A stretch of DNA of 64,000 bases from Gordionus sp. m RMFG-2023. Its lineage: Eukaryota > Nematomorpha > Gordioida > Chordodea > Parachordodidae. Positions 23,025-34,525 of this stretch are shown here, in pieces; within the stretch, counting starts at the first letter, position 1; the number at the start of each line of letters is the position of its first letter. Made by a program: the position numbers and the translations under genes. The notes under the pieces are model-generated. The model was given only the letters and a program-made list of their open reading frames with translations. It did not search any database and was not told the origin of the DNA. Location of the stretch: assembly GCF_954871325.1 (NCBI RefSeq), contig NC_088775.1, positions 37,487,561 to 37,551,560 of the forward strand, read 5' to 3'.

Positions 23025-24319
23025 CAGTGAAGAGGGGGATATTTTTCACCAGATGTTAAAACAAAATAAAAGGATGTTATTACATTTTTATTTTAATGAT
23101 ACTTAAACATTAATCTATGTTAAAAAAATATTAAACAACTTTTACAAAAAATGCCGCACTTGAAGTTTATAATTAAAAAAACTTTTTTAACATATCATTT
23201 ACATAATTTAATATTTTTGTATATTTAATTTAATATTAATTAATTTTTCAATCTTTACATATATAATGTTTAATATAGACTACTTACTTTATAATTTTAA
23301 TAACTCTCCTTTACTCCCAAGTACTTCTGTAAATTATTCTTTGCCAATCTCAGATGGGAATGATATGGAAAATTATCAATCACATTCTAGCATTTCTGCC
23401 AATAATAATTCTTTAGCAACTATTAATGAAAATATAAATCATTCGGATCATATAATGGTATATTATTCCGAAATTCGTTAATGGAGATTATTAGTATGTT
23501 ACCACCAGATGCCATCTTAGTTATGGATAATGCTTCTATACATAAAAGTCATCTAATTGATGGAGTATCTCCCCGCATATTCACCACAATTGAACCCAAT
23601 TGAAAATTTTTTCGGGGTCTTCAAAAACAAATATAGGTCATTAATTCCCAGACCAAGCACAAGGGAGCACATAATAACAAATATTAATCAAATTATGCAT
23701 CAATTTATTCCTTATGATTTTAAAAATTTTTATAATCATATGCAACAATATTTGGAGTTGAGCTATCGTGGACTACCTATTGACTAAAGTAATCTAATTA
23801 TATAATAAATTACGATTAACATTTTTTAATATTTTAATTAAATAGGTACTACTAAGCAAATTTATGACTATGAACTACCATTAAATATTTCATATTTTAT
23901 ATAATCAATATTCATGTATTAATGTAATTACGAATTTATTATATAATGTTTATATGTAATATACGAATTGAATAAAATATTAAATTAAAGTTATGTCTCA
24001 AATATGATAAAATAAAGTGAGAGAAAAAAACTATTTTCAGAAATAAAAGATTTTGACTAAGATCTAATAACTAAGATGAATAATTTATTATTATTTTTAA
24101 AATTATTCTACATAAAATATCGTTAACTAAATAAAAGAAAATATGTGATGACAAAACTTTATATTTTTTTATAAAAAAATTTTTTAAGTGTGACATTTAA
24201 GAAAGTTGTTTAATATTTTTTGAACATAGATTAATGTTTAAGTATGATTAAGATAAAAATATAATAATATCCTTTTATTTTGTTTTAACATCTGGTGAAA
24301 AATATCCCCCTCTTCACTG
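23025..24319 (+). mobile_element. Tc1/mariner-like element with long TIRs
   Basis: Starts CAGTGAAGAGGGGGATATTT and ends with its complement; the inverted repeats extend about 145 bp with few differences. It is flanked by TA on both sides (23023-23024 and 24320-24321), the mariner target duplication. The interior holds only the second half of a DDE transposase, so the element is an internally deleted, non-autonomous copy. The high TIR similarity suggests a fairly recent insertion into hAT-B. Confidence 0.9.
23480..23787 (+). pseudogene. Mariner transposase C-terminal half
   Basis: Reads PPDAILVMDNASIHKSHLI (second catalytic D in VMDNASIH) and then, in another frame, MEYLPAYSPQLNPIENFF (third catalytic E in NPIE), followed by a helical tail ending GLPID at 23787. 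In the family about 35 residues separate these blocks; here the space is shorter and the frame changes, indicating a small deletion near 23555. The first catalytic D and the DNA-binding domain are missing. Confidence 0.85.
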
Positions 24320-24497
24320 TAAGTGATTTTTTACATATAATTTTTTTATAATTCACATTAATTTAAAATTGTGTATTAGAAATAGTTATTAGTCCTAATA
24401 AATATATGCTTGATATTTTAAAAAAACAATAATATTTCTTAAAAAATTTTATTATCTTCCCCCAGACCAAATTCCTGCGTACGCGCCTGATAACATC

Positions 24498-26640
24498 TGA
24501 TTCTCCCACAACTCCATAGCATTGCTCAATCCCGTATCGAATAAGGTGACGGAGATGCTGGGCACATCCTGACTGATGGTAGCCATCATTCGATGTAGCA
24601 GATCATCGGTGTTCTGGGAAATGGGAACCTCCGCGCCGTCCTGTCCAGAGTTGTGTAGAACAGGTAGGGATCCCAAAGTTCTCGCAGGTCGCTCACCCCA
24701 GAATATTGCTGGCTGTAGTCGGCTCCCGAACACTTCTCTGACCAACCTTATGCTGGTTACGCTGAAGCTACTCATCGAATTGTCTTGGCGGATTCCCAGC
24801 GGCATCTTGGCCCCTCTAGTCGATAATTGGGATTGACTACGTATATGATCGTCCGCGTTGCAATTGAAGCAACGTCTTTTCTGGCACCTGAGATTGCATC
24901 GTGTTTTCCTTCTGCGGACCGGCAACGATGTTGAGTCCATTATTTTTAGGAATTAGCGTCAAATGGATGTAGTAGTCGCCTAAGTCCACAAGACGAAATT
25001 TAGTTTCGATGGTAAAAAGGAGAATTTTTGATTACACAAAAATTATAATACATATTTCTTTTTTTTTACTAACAAAAACAATTATATGAATTTTATTTCT
25101 TTTTAACTGAAATCAAAATTATGGAAAACAAAAAACTTTTTTTTAATTAATTAAAAAAATATATATAACAAGATAAAAAAATATATAAATTATTTAAAAA
25201 AAAAATTTTTTTCGTGAACAATGAACCATATCTGTATCAAGAAAAAGGGAAAATAAAAAAATATTTTCACACCACAACAACTAACACAGACATATGCATC
25301 ACCAGGTTTAATTATATTACACACTAAAAACACAACTTCTGCTTTCCCTTTCTCTTTTGCGGTACAAATAAAATCATACAAAAAATAATAATACAAAGGA
25401 AGGGAGGAAATATTCTTCTCCCGATGGCGTTTATTGAACCACCATCCTTATTGGTTAATTATAACCTTACCAATAAAAAAAATTTCTTTTTTCCCAAATG
25501 TTTAACGATATTACTATCTTTTAACAAATGTTACGCAAGGCCATCATACAAAAAAGTCATTTACCTATTCATGTATATAAAAAAAAATCCTTTATATAAA
25601 AAAAAATCAACAAATATGATTACAGTCGTAATACAAAAAGGTCATTTACCAGGCAATGAACCTATCAGCACAAAACATTCTACTTGTCTCCTTTTCCCCC
25701 CCTTTTTTATACTCTAGTTTTCAGGTGATCGTTGTGCCTCACCACGAGAACCCCATTGTCCAAGCTGATATAATTTAATTTTGACCCCATATTCTGTACT
25801 ATACTAGCCTTTTCCTATTTTTTATTCTTATTATCGAATAAACGCGTCCATACCTTTTATTCCAGCCGAAACTTGGGACTTGTTTTTTCACCCGGTAATG
25901 CAATGGTAGTGGCCCTCGGGTTCTTCTATCCAAAAACAACTCAACCGACGTAACTTCTTCCTGATTTTTGGAGTTATTGTAATATAACTGGGCCATTCAA
26001 ATCTCGTTTTTCCCATATTTGGCTTTTTGATCAAATTTTTCATTATGGCTACCATTCTCTCAGCCTGCCCATTAGTAGTAGGAAGATATGGTGAAAAAAA
26101 TTTTTTATCTTGGTATTATATTTTTTTTTTGTTTTCCATAATTTTGATTTCAGTTAAAAGAAATAAAAATTGTTATAATTGTTTTTGTTAGTAAAAAGAA
26201 ATTTGTATTATAATTTATGTGTATTCAAAAATATTTATTTGTACCATGGAAACTAAATCTCGTCTTGTCGACTTCGGCAACTACTACATCCATTTGACGC
26301 TAATTCCTAAATGGATTCAACATCGTTGCCGGTCCGTAGAAGGAAAACATGATGCAATCTCAGGGCGTCAGAAAAAGACGTTGCTTCAATTGCAACGCGG
26401 ACGATCATATACGTAGTCAATGCGAATTGCCGACTAGAGGGACCAAGATGCCGCTGGGAATCCATCAAGACAATTCGATGTGTAGCTCCAGCGTAACCGG
26501 CAAAAATTTGGCCAGAGGAGAATTCGGGAACCGACTACAGCCAGCATATTCTGGGCCGAGCTACCTGCGACAACTTTGGGATCCCAGCTACACAACTCTG
26601 GGCAGGACGGCGCGGAGGTTCCCACTTCGCAAAACAATAT
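24498..26640 (-). mobile_element. Rearranged Ty3/gypsy fossil with inverted Gag duplication
   Basis: The minus strand carries, from right to left, an integrase C-terminal piece (about 25800-25990, QLYYNNSKNQEEVTSVELF) closely similar to that of gypsy fossil 1, an AT-rich probable LTR region (about 25050-25750), and a Gag piece with zinc knuckle CFNCNADDHIRS (about 24450-24940). The same Gag piece appears again on the + strand at about 26250-26640. The Gag copies and their upstream sequence form inverted arms (about 24608-25146 and 26112-26632). The element is broken, with multiple breaks, and its left end abuts the hAT-B insertion. Confidence 0.7.
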
Positions 26641-26699
26641 AAAAAGAAAAATAATAGATCTTTTAATAGCTAACAATACATTCATGAAAAGATATTATA

Positions 26700-26980
26700 G
26701 AAAATTTACCTCCGGGATTTCCTAAAAATGAAGGAACTATAAGAAAATATATTTAAAAAATAGGATGGTCTAAAAAATGTGGAGGAAAGTAACCTGATAG
26801 GAGGAACACACTGGGCACAGTCAATCAATATACGCCAAATTTATTGTATAAAAATATTAAATATAGCCAAAGAAAAAATATTTTTCTTAGATGAGACAGG
26901 CATAAATTTACATGTTGTACTGTTTACGCCTGGGCACTGTCGTATTCGTAAATACGTTTACATTATATATTTTTTTTTAC
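26700..26980 (+). pseudogene. Tc1/mariner transposase fragment (first catalytic region)
   Basis: Contains IAKEKIFFLDETGINLHVVL, matching the mariner block around the first catalytic aspartate (I-F-DE-G---H), at about 26865-26925. Upstream frames are broken and the rest of the gene is missing. It is complementary in content to the mariner at 23.0 kb, which lacks this part, but no continuity between them is seen. Confidence 0.6.
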
Positions 26981-26984
26981 ATTA

Positions 26985-28000
26985 GATATAATTGTAGTTA
27001 TAAATATATATAGTATATATTATAACACGTCACTCATAATCACGTGTTTTTTTTGTAATATTGTAGTTATATAATATAGATTTGATATTATATTGGGGAA
27101 TCATTATTTTTTTTGGAATTAATTTTATAAATATAAAAAATTATTGATATTATCTTAAATAAAGATTTATTATTATTGACTTTTGAGTTATTTAATGGAT
27201 TGTCATTTAGTTTTTCTTGGTTTTCTGATTGGTAATTTCGTATAATCTTTGATAGTTTGTTTTTTTAGAAGGGTTGGGTTTAGTTTCGAGGATTTGTTTA
27301 GGTAGATTTTGTTTAGTTTGTGTTTTTTAGGGATTTTTTTAGGCACCATGCAACCTTATGCCAACTGTTAAAGTCCCACCATCGAAGGGTAAAAATTTAA
27401 GTATATTATGTACTATGGGAATCGAAGGTGTGATAATTTATTGAATCATCGAGCGAATTTACAATAGTCTACTATTTCTGTTATATTTGAATATCGTATA
27501 TATACAAAAGGTTACGTTATATATTTTAAAAGGACGTCATTTGTATATTATATTATTATAACTTTCCGACATGTAATATTATATTATCGAGGTTAATCAA
27601 ATTGCATATTATTAGAAGTTAAATTGGATAATTATATAAATGTATATATATAAAAGAATTACAAATAAAATTCATTATTGTTTTTAAACATTAATTGATA
27701 TAATATTTAGCGACGAGGTAAAAAAAAAAGTCGCGCGGTTTTCGGTCAAGTTAAATGTTATATAGAATTATAATTTTTTATTTTTTTTTTCTATTTATAA
27801 AAAAATAAATAAAATGTTTAGAAATTATGGATAAAAGATGAATGAGATAAATGGGCTATTGACGACTATAGACACATAAAATATCCTCAAAATTTTCTAT
27901 TGACGACTATAGACACAAAAAAAATATTTCTCAAACTGACGTCATTTTGAAAAAATTATTTATAACTTATGGAGGAATAAATATTAACTGATATAAAAAA
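26985..28000. other. AT-rich gene-free region
   Basis: About 1 kb without a gene. It includes a direct repeat CTATTGACGACTATAGACAC at about 27855 and again at about 27898, and a short GC-richer word GTCGCGCGGTTTTCGGTC near 27731. It may be decayed LTR sequence of the minus-strand gypsy fossil that follows, but no LTR ends were identified. Confidence 0.4.
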
Positions 28001-28218
28001 GAATTACTCTTCCCAAGAAAATATGGGCAGATATATACAAAATTGCAAAACAACTTATAAAGATAAAGCAACTGCAATTATATTATTAGCATCATTCTTG
28101 TACATTATATCATAATCATATGCCGATAATTTATAAGCCCAACGTAATAATCTTTGGTTTGTTAATGAGCTTAAATCTCTGTTATCACCATATATTTTTA
28201 TTAAAGGTTTAATAAGTA

Positions 28219-31200
28219 GGGGAGAAGTGCCATGAATGGCCATGTTTTTGCTTTTTTGAAAAAAAGGTATTAAGAATAGGGTTTAACCAAACAAATTTGA
28301 TATCAATGTGTAGCTAAATTATTAATCTTTAAAATAAAATTTGAATTAAAGCTCTATCTATAATTGTTTATGAGCTAGATGAGGTTATGTGAAAGTTATT
28401 TTTCTGATATATTGACTGGCCATATACTATGTGTTAACTGGCCATAATATATTAATTAAGAATTTTAATATAAATATGAAATATTACAATATGAAATACT
28501 TGCAAAAGACCTATCTTATAAATTTTTGCATTTTAGGTATATAAAAATTTAATTATACACTAATTTAATAAGTATAAGCATTAAATTTTTCATCATCCAT
28601 TTAATGATACTTTATAAATTAATAACTTAATTATCTTTTTGTTTATAAAATTAACCACTCTCTATTTAATGACTTTATAAATTATTATCTTAATTATCTA
28701 CATGTTATAGACTATTTTAATAATTAAATCATTCATCAATTTATAAATTTATGTTTAATAACCTTAGTTAGACAATATATTATTTAGAATTTTATTATAA
28801 ATATGAAATATTACAATTAGAAATACTTCATGATAATATTTCTTAATTTTTAGGCAAAAAAAATTTAATTATAAGTATTAACATCTAAATTTATCATTAT
28901 CTATTTAATGATAATATTTTATAAATTAATATCTTAATTATCTTTTTGTTAAACATTCTTATTTCAATATAAAATTAATCACTATCTATTTAATAATTTT
29001 ATAAATTATTATCTTAACTATCTACATGTTAAAGTGATTTTTAATAATTTAATCATTCAAGATGTTTAATAAGCTTAATTAGGCAATTATTAATACACAA
29101 CAATAATGAAAGCCATTTTATTAATTTATAAATGAAACAATATCTTTATTTACATACATAACAAACAAATAAATCATTGTTATTACATTGAGTATGGGTC
29201 CATTCTTCACATTGCACTTGCAGGCATTTAATCCACTCTTCACCTTTCTTGCTCTTTGAATATGCCTTCTTGCATATTATGCATAGATTTTTTTTTATTG
29301 TTTTTTTAAATATTAGTTAATTTATGTTTTTTATAAGGTGATGAGGTTAAAATTTCTGATTTCTTTCTCCTCTTGTCTTTTTTGATAATATTATTGCTAT
29401 ATAAAATTGGATGTGGTAGAATAGATTGTGAATTCAAATTATTATTGGGCTGATGACATGATGTTAAGCATAACTCATTATCAGAAGTGGTAGTCATAGG
29501 GCTAAGAGTGGAATTTATTGTATCATTTTCAGGATCACAATAAGCTAATTTTCCCACTGCCAGAGGAATATTGGATAATTCTGACATATCATCATCATTA
29601 GATATTAAATAACTATCTTCAGAGAATATATCAGGGTTGAAGGGATATATCCCACAGGCTAAAAATCCATTCTGAATATTTTTGGGGGTTGTAGCTTTAG
29701 GAAGCTCCATTTTATAAAATTGATGGTATTTCATATATGGTAAATGATTTGCCTACTGTCAATGCTGTTATTATAAAAAATTTTAAATGGTCCAAAGACT
29801 GATTTATCTAGTGGTAACTTGTGGGAGCAGTGTGGTGGTAGGATGAGCAGGATTATTCCATTGTCTCTGCAAAAATCTATTGATCTTAGTGAGCAATGTG
29901 AACAATGATTGTCTAATATTAATAAATTTTTATTTGTTTTGGATGCTTTTGTTAGTTTGCAAAAATGAGTTAAAAATATCAGGAATTCATTTTCCTGCAT
30001 CCAGATCCATTTCCAACACCAATACAACCTGAATGAAGTAAAATATAAATAATAAACATTCTTATAAAAACCTATAGGGCCATCTCTGATAAACCAATCT
30101 TTGTATCGAATTCTTGGAAATAGTAACATAGGAGGAATGCTATTTCCAATTGCATTTATAGCTATAGCAATGGTCACTAAGGATCCTCTTTCACCTGAGG
30201 TTAAAAATCCTACCTGTTTCATGCCCTTCTCTGCAATAACTTTACCAGGATCTTGGACAGTGGTTACTCCATATGTCTTGTGGTTCAAATTTATATTCAT
30301 CCATTAGAGATTTTAAATTATCAAAAAAAAATTTGACGTGAGAATTGAAGCCTCGAGCTCTAGCCAAGCTTGTTGCTTCAGGGGTTCTAAGGGCTAATGT
30401 AGGATGTCTATTTTCAAACCCTTTGAACCAATCCAAGCCAGCCATTCCATCACGAGTCCAACTTTCTGGAAACTTTAACTCATAATTTTTTGCTAAATCA
30501 TGTGCCAATATTCTTATCTAATATTTAATAGAGAATTAAATTCTTTAAAATATAAATTTTACTTGCTTTATGCCAAAACCCATTAGTGATTTACTAGCCT
30601 GAATTATATAATCTTTTAAAAGGTCCTCCTGAGCTTTAGTGAATATTAACCTATTTGAACTCCATCCCATATGAGGATATTCCAAAGTCTCTTTATATTT
30701 ATTCATAGCTCTTCTTAAAGTCGTTCTAGGAATATTAAATTTATTAGCTATTGATAGTGTTGATTTTTTATTAATGATTATATCAACAATTGCCAGTTTA
30801 ATTTGTTCATCACTTGAATTTGCACCAAATATTGTTTTGCGCGCCTTTTTCATTTCAATATGAATGTATGATTTTGGCCAGTCAATGCCTGGCCAGACAA
30901 TACTCACCTGTATTATTAATAAGCGCCACTATATGTCTATTAAATAAAACTTTTAAAGTCTTATTTTTTGTGTGAATAATGCTAAATGCCTAAGGATAAT
31001 ATTTATATAAAATATCAGTAATTTTTTCACCAAACAAAAAAAAATGTGTAACGTGATTTTTCCAGAAAGAGGTACCAAAAACATTTTTTATAAAATATTT
31101 TTATATTGAATTGCTCTATTCAATAAATGAACTTAGGTAAGGTAAATATCATAAATATACATATTTTGACTAATTTTGAGAGAAATCGGTCCAATAGAAA

Positions 31201-31234
31201 AAAACAAACATGGCCATTTATGGAACTTCTCCCC
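28219..31234 (-). mobile_element. pogo/Tigger-like transposon, copy A
   Basis: Terminal inverted repeats: GGGGAGAAGTGCCAT at 28219 and its near-complement ending at 31234, each flanked by the TA target dinucleotide. About 3.0 kb. The transposase gene is on the minus strand: a Psq-type helix-turn-helix (about 30545-30853), a CENP-B-type HTH and DDE region (about 29750-30510), a C-terminal part (29306-29734) and a PHD-like finger (about 29155-29290). A 17-bp gap relative to copy B removes the NMDETG motif with the first catalytic D, so copy A cannot encode active transposase. Further frameshifts are shared with copy B. Confidence 0.92.
29306..30853 (-). pseudogene. Tigger transposase gene, copy A
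   Basis: Begins at the ATG of MKKARKTIFGANSS (30853), then a Psq HTH (LSIANKFNIPRTTLRRAM). After a short intron it continues with the CENP-B HTH (ESWTRDGMAGLDWFKGF). The DDE region reads LLILDNHCSH (second D) and LPPHCSHKLPLDKS (third D). The first D block is lost by the 17-bp deletion near 30272. The tail NIQNGFLACGIYPFNPDIF is typical of pogo/Tigger proteins. Differences from copy B are few (for example N/K, S/P, R/K, I/T substitutions). A 15-bp duplication near the upstream TGGCC adds GIDWP-like sequence before the probable start. Confidence 0.85.
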
Positions 31235-31236
31235 TA

Positions 31237-31794
31237 CAGCTCCAAATCCTTGGTTAAACTTTTTTATATTCTCTATATGTTCAGTATCATTTTTCCCTGT
31301 GATTATAACATAATCTAAATAAATTGCTTTATCTTTACATTACGATGGTTAATAATTCTTGCGATTCATCGTCAATGCTCATTTGTAGATATGCATCTTT
31401 GAGATCTATAGCGATTTTTGCGATTAATTCTTCAAACATTGGTAGAATTATTCTCCACATAATCGTAGTTCACCTGAAATTTTACGTACCTCTACCATTG
31501 GAATACTCCAGGTTACTTTTGTTGTTGATGAATCTATTTTCTTTATTATATTCACGTTACCATTATCATTTATATCTATTGTTGCTCATATTGATATTTA
31601 TACTTGTTGGTAACGATAAAATTCAATTATCCACCGAAATCTAAATAGGCTGTATTAATCACGATAAGTCAAATTCTATAATCCACGGAAATCCAAATAG
31701 GCTGTATCAATCATTTTGATAGTGCCCTTTATCATTATCATAAATGAACATATAGAGTATATAAAACAAGTTTAACCAAGGATTTGGAGCTGTA
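31237..31794. repeat. Spacer between inverted Tigger copies, with 50-bp tandem repeat
   Basis: The outer parts of this spacer (about 31237-31290 and 31740-31794) are also inverted copies of each other (TTGGTTAAACTT / AAGTTTAACCAA, GGAGCTGTA). The inverted duplication therefore extends beyond the transposon into the interrupted gypsy fossil. Inside, about 31625-31725, a unit of about 50 bp (AAATAGGCTGTATTAATCA) is repeated twice with few changes. Confidence 0.75.
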
Positions 31795-34419
31795 GGGGAG
31801 AAGTGCCATAAATGGCCATGTTTGAAGACTGGCCACCACCCTTTAACTTTTTTCTATTGGACCGATTTCTCTTAAAATTAGTCAAAATGTGTATATTTAT
31901 GATATTTACCTTACCTAAGTTCATTTATTGAATAGAGCAATTCAATATAAAAATATTTTATAAAAAATGTTTTTGGTACCTCTTTCTGGAAAAATCACGT
32001 TACACATTTTTTTTTGTTTGGTGAAAAAATTACTAATTTAGATTACTGATATTTTATATAAATATTATCCTTAGGCATTTAGTATTCACACAAAAAATAA
32101 GACTTTAAAAGTTTTATTTAATACATATAGAGGCGCTTATTAATAATACAGGTGAGTATTGTCTGGCCAAAATCATACATTCATATTGAAATGAAAAAGG
32201 CGCGCAAAACAATATTTGGTGCAAATTCAAGTGATGAACAAATTAAACTGGCAATTGTTGATATAATCATTAATAAAAAATCAACACTATCAATAGCTAA
32301 TAAATTTAATATTCCTAGAACGACTTTAAGAAGAGCTATGAATAAATATAAAGAGACTTTGGAATATCCTCATATGGGATGGAGTTCAAATAGGTTAATA
32401 TTCACTAAAGCTCAGGAGGACCTTTTAAAAGATTATATAATTCAGGCTAGTAAATCACTAATGGGTTTTGGCATAAAGCAAGTAAAATTTATATTTTAAA
32501 GAATTTAATCTCTATTAAATATTAGATAAGAATATTGGCACATGATTTAGCAAAAAAATATGAGTTAAAGTTTCCAGAAAGTTGGACTCGTGATGGAATG
32601 GCTGGCTTGGATTGGTTCAAAGGGTTTAAAAATAGACATCCTACATTAGCCCTTAGAACCCCTGAAGCAACAAGCTTGGCTAGAGCTCGAGGCTTCAATC
32701 CTCACGTCAAATTTTTTTTTGATAATTTAAAATCTCTAATGGATGAATATAAATTTGAACCACAAGACATATGGAATATGGATGAGACTGGAGTAACCAC
32801 TGTCCAAGATCCTGGTAAAGTTATTGCAGAGAAGGGCATGAAACAGGTAGGATTTTTAACCTCAGGTGAAAAAGGATCCTTAGTGACCATTGCTATAGCT
32901 ATAAATGCAATTGGAAATAGCATTCCTCCTATGTTACTATTTCCAAGAATTCGATACAAAGATTGGTTTATCAGAGATGGCCCTATAGGTTTTTAGAAGA
33001 ATGTTTATTATTTATATTTTACTTCATTCAGGATGTATTGGTGCTGGAAATGGATCTGGATGCAGGAAAATGAATTCCTGATATTTTTAACTCATTTTTG
33101 CAAACTAACAAAAGCATCCAAAACAAATAAAAATTTATTAATATTAGACAATCATTGTTCACATTGCTCACTAAGATCAATAGATTTTTGCAGAGACAAT
33201 GGAATAATCCTGCTCACCCTACCACCACACTGCTCCCACAAGTTACCACTAGATAAATCAGTCTTTGGACCATTTAAAATTTTTTATAATAACAGCATTG
33301 ACAGTAGGCAAATCATTTACCATATATGAAATACCATCAATTTTATAAAATGGAGCTTCCTAAAGCTACAACCCCCAAAAATATTCAGAATGGATTTTTA
33401 GCCTGTGGGATATATCCCTTCAACCCTGATATATTCTCTGAAGATAGTTATTTAATATCTAATGATGATGATATGTCAGAATTATCCAATATTCCTCTGG
33501 CAGTGGGAAAATTAGCTTATTGTGATCCTGAAAATGATACAATAAATTCCACTCTTAGCCCTATGACTACCACTTCTGATAATGAGTTATGCTTAACATC
33601 ATGTCATCAGCCCAATAATAATTTGAATTCACAATCTATTCTACCACATCCAATTTTATATAGCAATAATATTATCAAAAAAGACAAGAGGAGAAAGAAA
33701 TCAGAAATTTTAACCTCATCACCTTATAAAAAACATAAATTAACTAATATTTAAAAAAACAATAAAAAAAAATCTATGCATAATATGCAAGAAGGCATAT
33801 TCAAAGAGCAAGAAAGGTGAAGAGTGGATTAAATGCCTGCAAGTGCAATGTGAAGAATGGACCCATACTCAATGTAATAACAATGATTTATTTGTTTGTT
33901 ATGTATGTAAATAAAGATACTATAATTGTTTCATTTATAAATTAATAAAATGGCTTTCATTATTGTTGTGTATTAATAATTGCCTAATTAAGCTTATTAA
34001 ACATCATGAATGATTAAATTATTAAAAATCACTTTAACATGTAGATAGTTAAGATAATAATTTATAAAATTATTAAATAGATAGTGATTAATTTTATATT
34101 GAAATAAGAATGTTTAACAAAAAGATAATTAAGATATTAATTTATAAAATATTATCATTAAATAGATGATGATAAATTTAGATGTTAATACTTATATTGA
34201 AATTAAACTGTTTAACAAAAAGATAATTAAGTTATTAATTTATAAAGTATCATTAAATGGATGATGAAAAATTTAATGCTTATACTTATTAAATTAGTGT
34301 ATAATTAAATTTTTATATACCTAAAATGAAAAAATATATAAGATAGGTCTATTGCAAGTATTTCATATTGTAATATTTCTGATTTATAATAAAATTATTA
34401 ATTAATATATTATGGCCAG
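31795..34419 (+). mobile_element. pogo/Tigger-like transposon, copy B, inverted and 3'-truncated
   Basis: Left end GGGGAGAAGTGCCATAAATG at 31795 after a TA. It mirrors copy A almost base for base, but homology stops at about 34419 (TATTATGGCCAG), some 200 bp before the expected right TIR, where a GC-rich array begins. The transposase region is on the + strand. It retains the NMDETG motif that copy A lacks, but shares frameshifts with copy A in the DDE domain. It has only one TIR and so is not mobile on its own. Confidence 0.9.
32191..33914 (+). pseudogene. Tigger transposase gene with short introns, copy B
   Basis: The probable start is ATG 32191 (MKKARKTIF). Exon 1 (Psq HTH) ends at 32481. 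A 44-bp intron, 32482-32525 (GTAAAA ... TATTAG), keeps frame into IRILAHDLAKKYELKF, the CENP-B HTH and DIWNMDETG. A 43-bp intron, 32989-33031 (GTTTTT ... TTCAG), joins DGPI to GCIGAGNGSG. A frameshift follows GSG (about 33053, consistent with a 4-bp loss), and two more lie near 33290-33345; all three are shared with copy A. LILDNHCSH and LPPHCSHKL give the second and third acidic motifs. A PHD-like finger (CIICKKAYSKSKKGEEW ... CYVCK) is open in another frame to the stop at 33914. Confidence 0.87.
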
Positions 34420-34525
34420 GGTATCACGTCAATTCGGCGCGGAAAATTCGGCGCATCGTCAATTCAGCGCGGCGACAACTCGGCGCAACGTCAATTCGGC
34501 GCGGTGTCAATTCGGCGCGTATCTA
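34419..34525. repeat. GC-rich array of about 16-bp units (AATTCGGCGC)
   Basis: Starts GGGTATCACGTC exactly where Tigger copy B loses homology. It then has six units of the form (GTC)AATTCGGCGCGG at about 16-bp steps, with small variants (AATTCAGCGC, AACTCGGCGC). It looks like the terminus plus subterminal binding sites of another DNA transposon, possibly a MULE-like one. The opposite terminus was not found downstream. Confidence 0.65.

Larger units (their letters stand above)
21339..24489 (+). mobile_element. hAT transposon (hAT-B, ZMYM/DUF4371-like) with two nested insertions
   Basis: Left end CATTGGCGTACGCAG at 21339; right end is the complement of CAGGCGCGTACGCAG, ending at 24489 (12 of 15 positions match). 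Flanks are CTAACATC (21331-21338) and ATAACATC (24490-24497), an 8-bp target duplication with one mismatch. Next to each terminus are G-rich or C-rich runs. Inside are decayed transposase pieces (near 22020 PRLVARQAHR; near 22410-22475 and 22815-22935 the dimerisation domain). A GC-rich MITE (22477-22804) and a mariner (23025-24319) sit inside it. The coding frame is interrupted by many stops. Confidence 0.85.
28000..31620 (-). mobile_element. Ty3/gypsy fossil (minus strand) split by Tigger copy A
   Basis: On the minus strand, reverse-transcriptase-like sequence lies at about 31240-31620 (DLKDAYLQMSIDDESQELLT). RNase H-like sequence lies at about 28055-28216 (LTNQRLLRWAYKLSAYDYDI). The Tigger element at 28219-31234 lies between them. 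Both pieces are Ty3/gypsy in type and in the same orientation, so the DNA transposon inserted into this retroelement. The fossil is broken with several breaks and is incomplete at both ends. It is not closely similar to gypsy fossil 1. Confidence 0.65.

Noticed and set aside
32985-32996. A TAG in Tigger copy B that seemed a premature stop absent from copy A
   Set aside because: It falls inside a 43-bp intron (32989-33031) that joins DGPI to GCIGAGNGSG in frame.
34419-34525. Regularly spaced repeats resembling a CRISPR array
   Set aside because: Units are about 16 bp, nearly without spacers, in a eukaryotic transposon setting; they fit subterminal binding sites.
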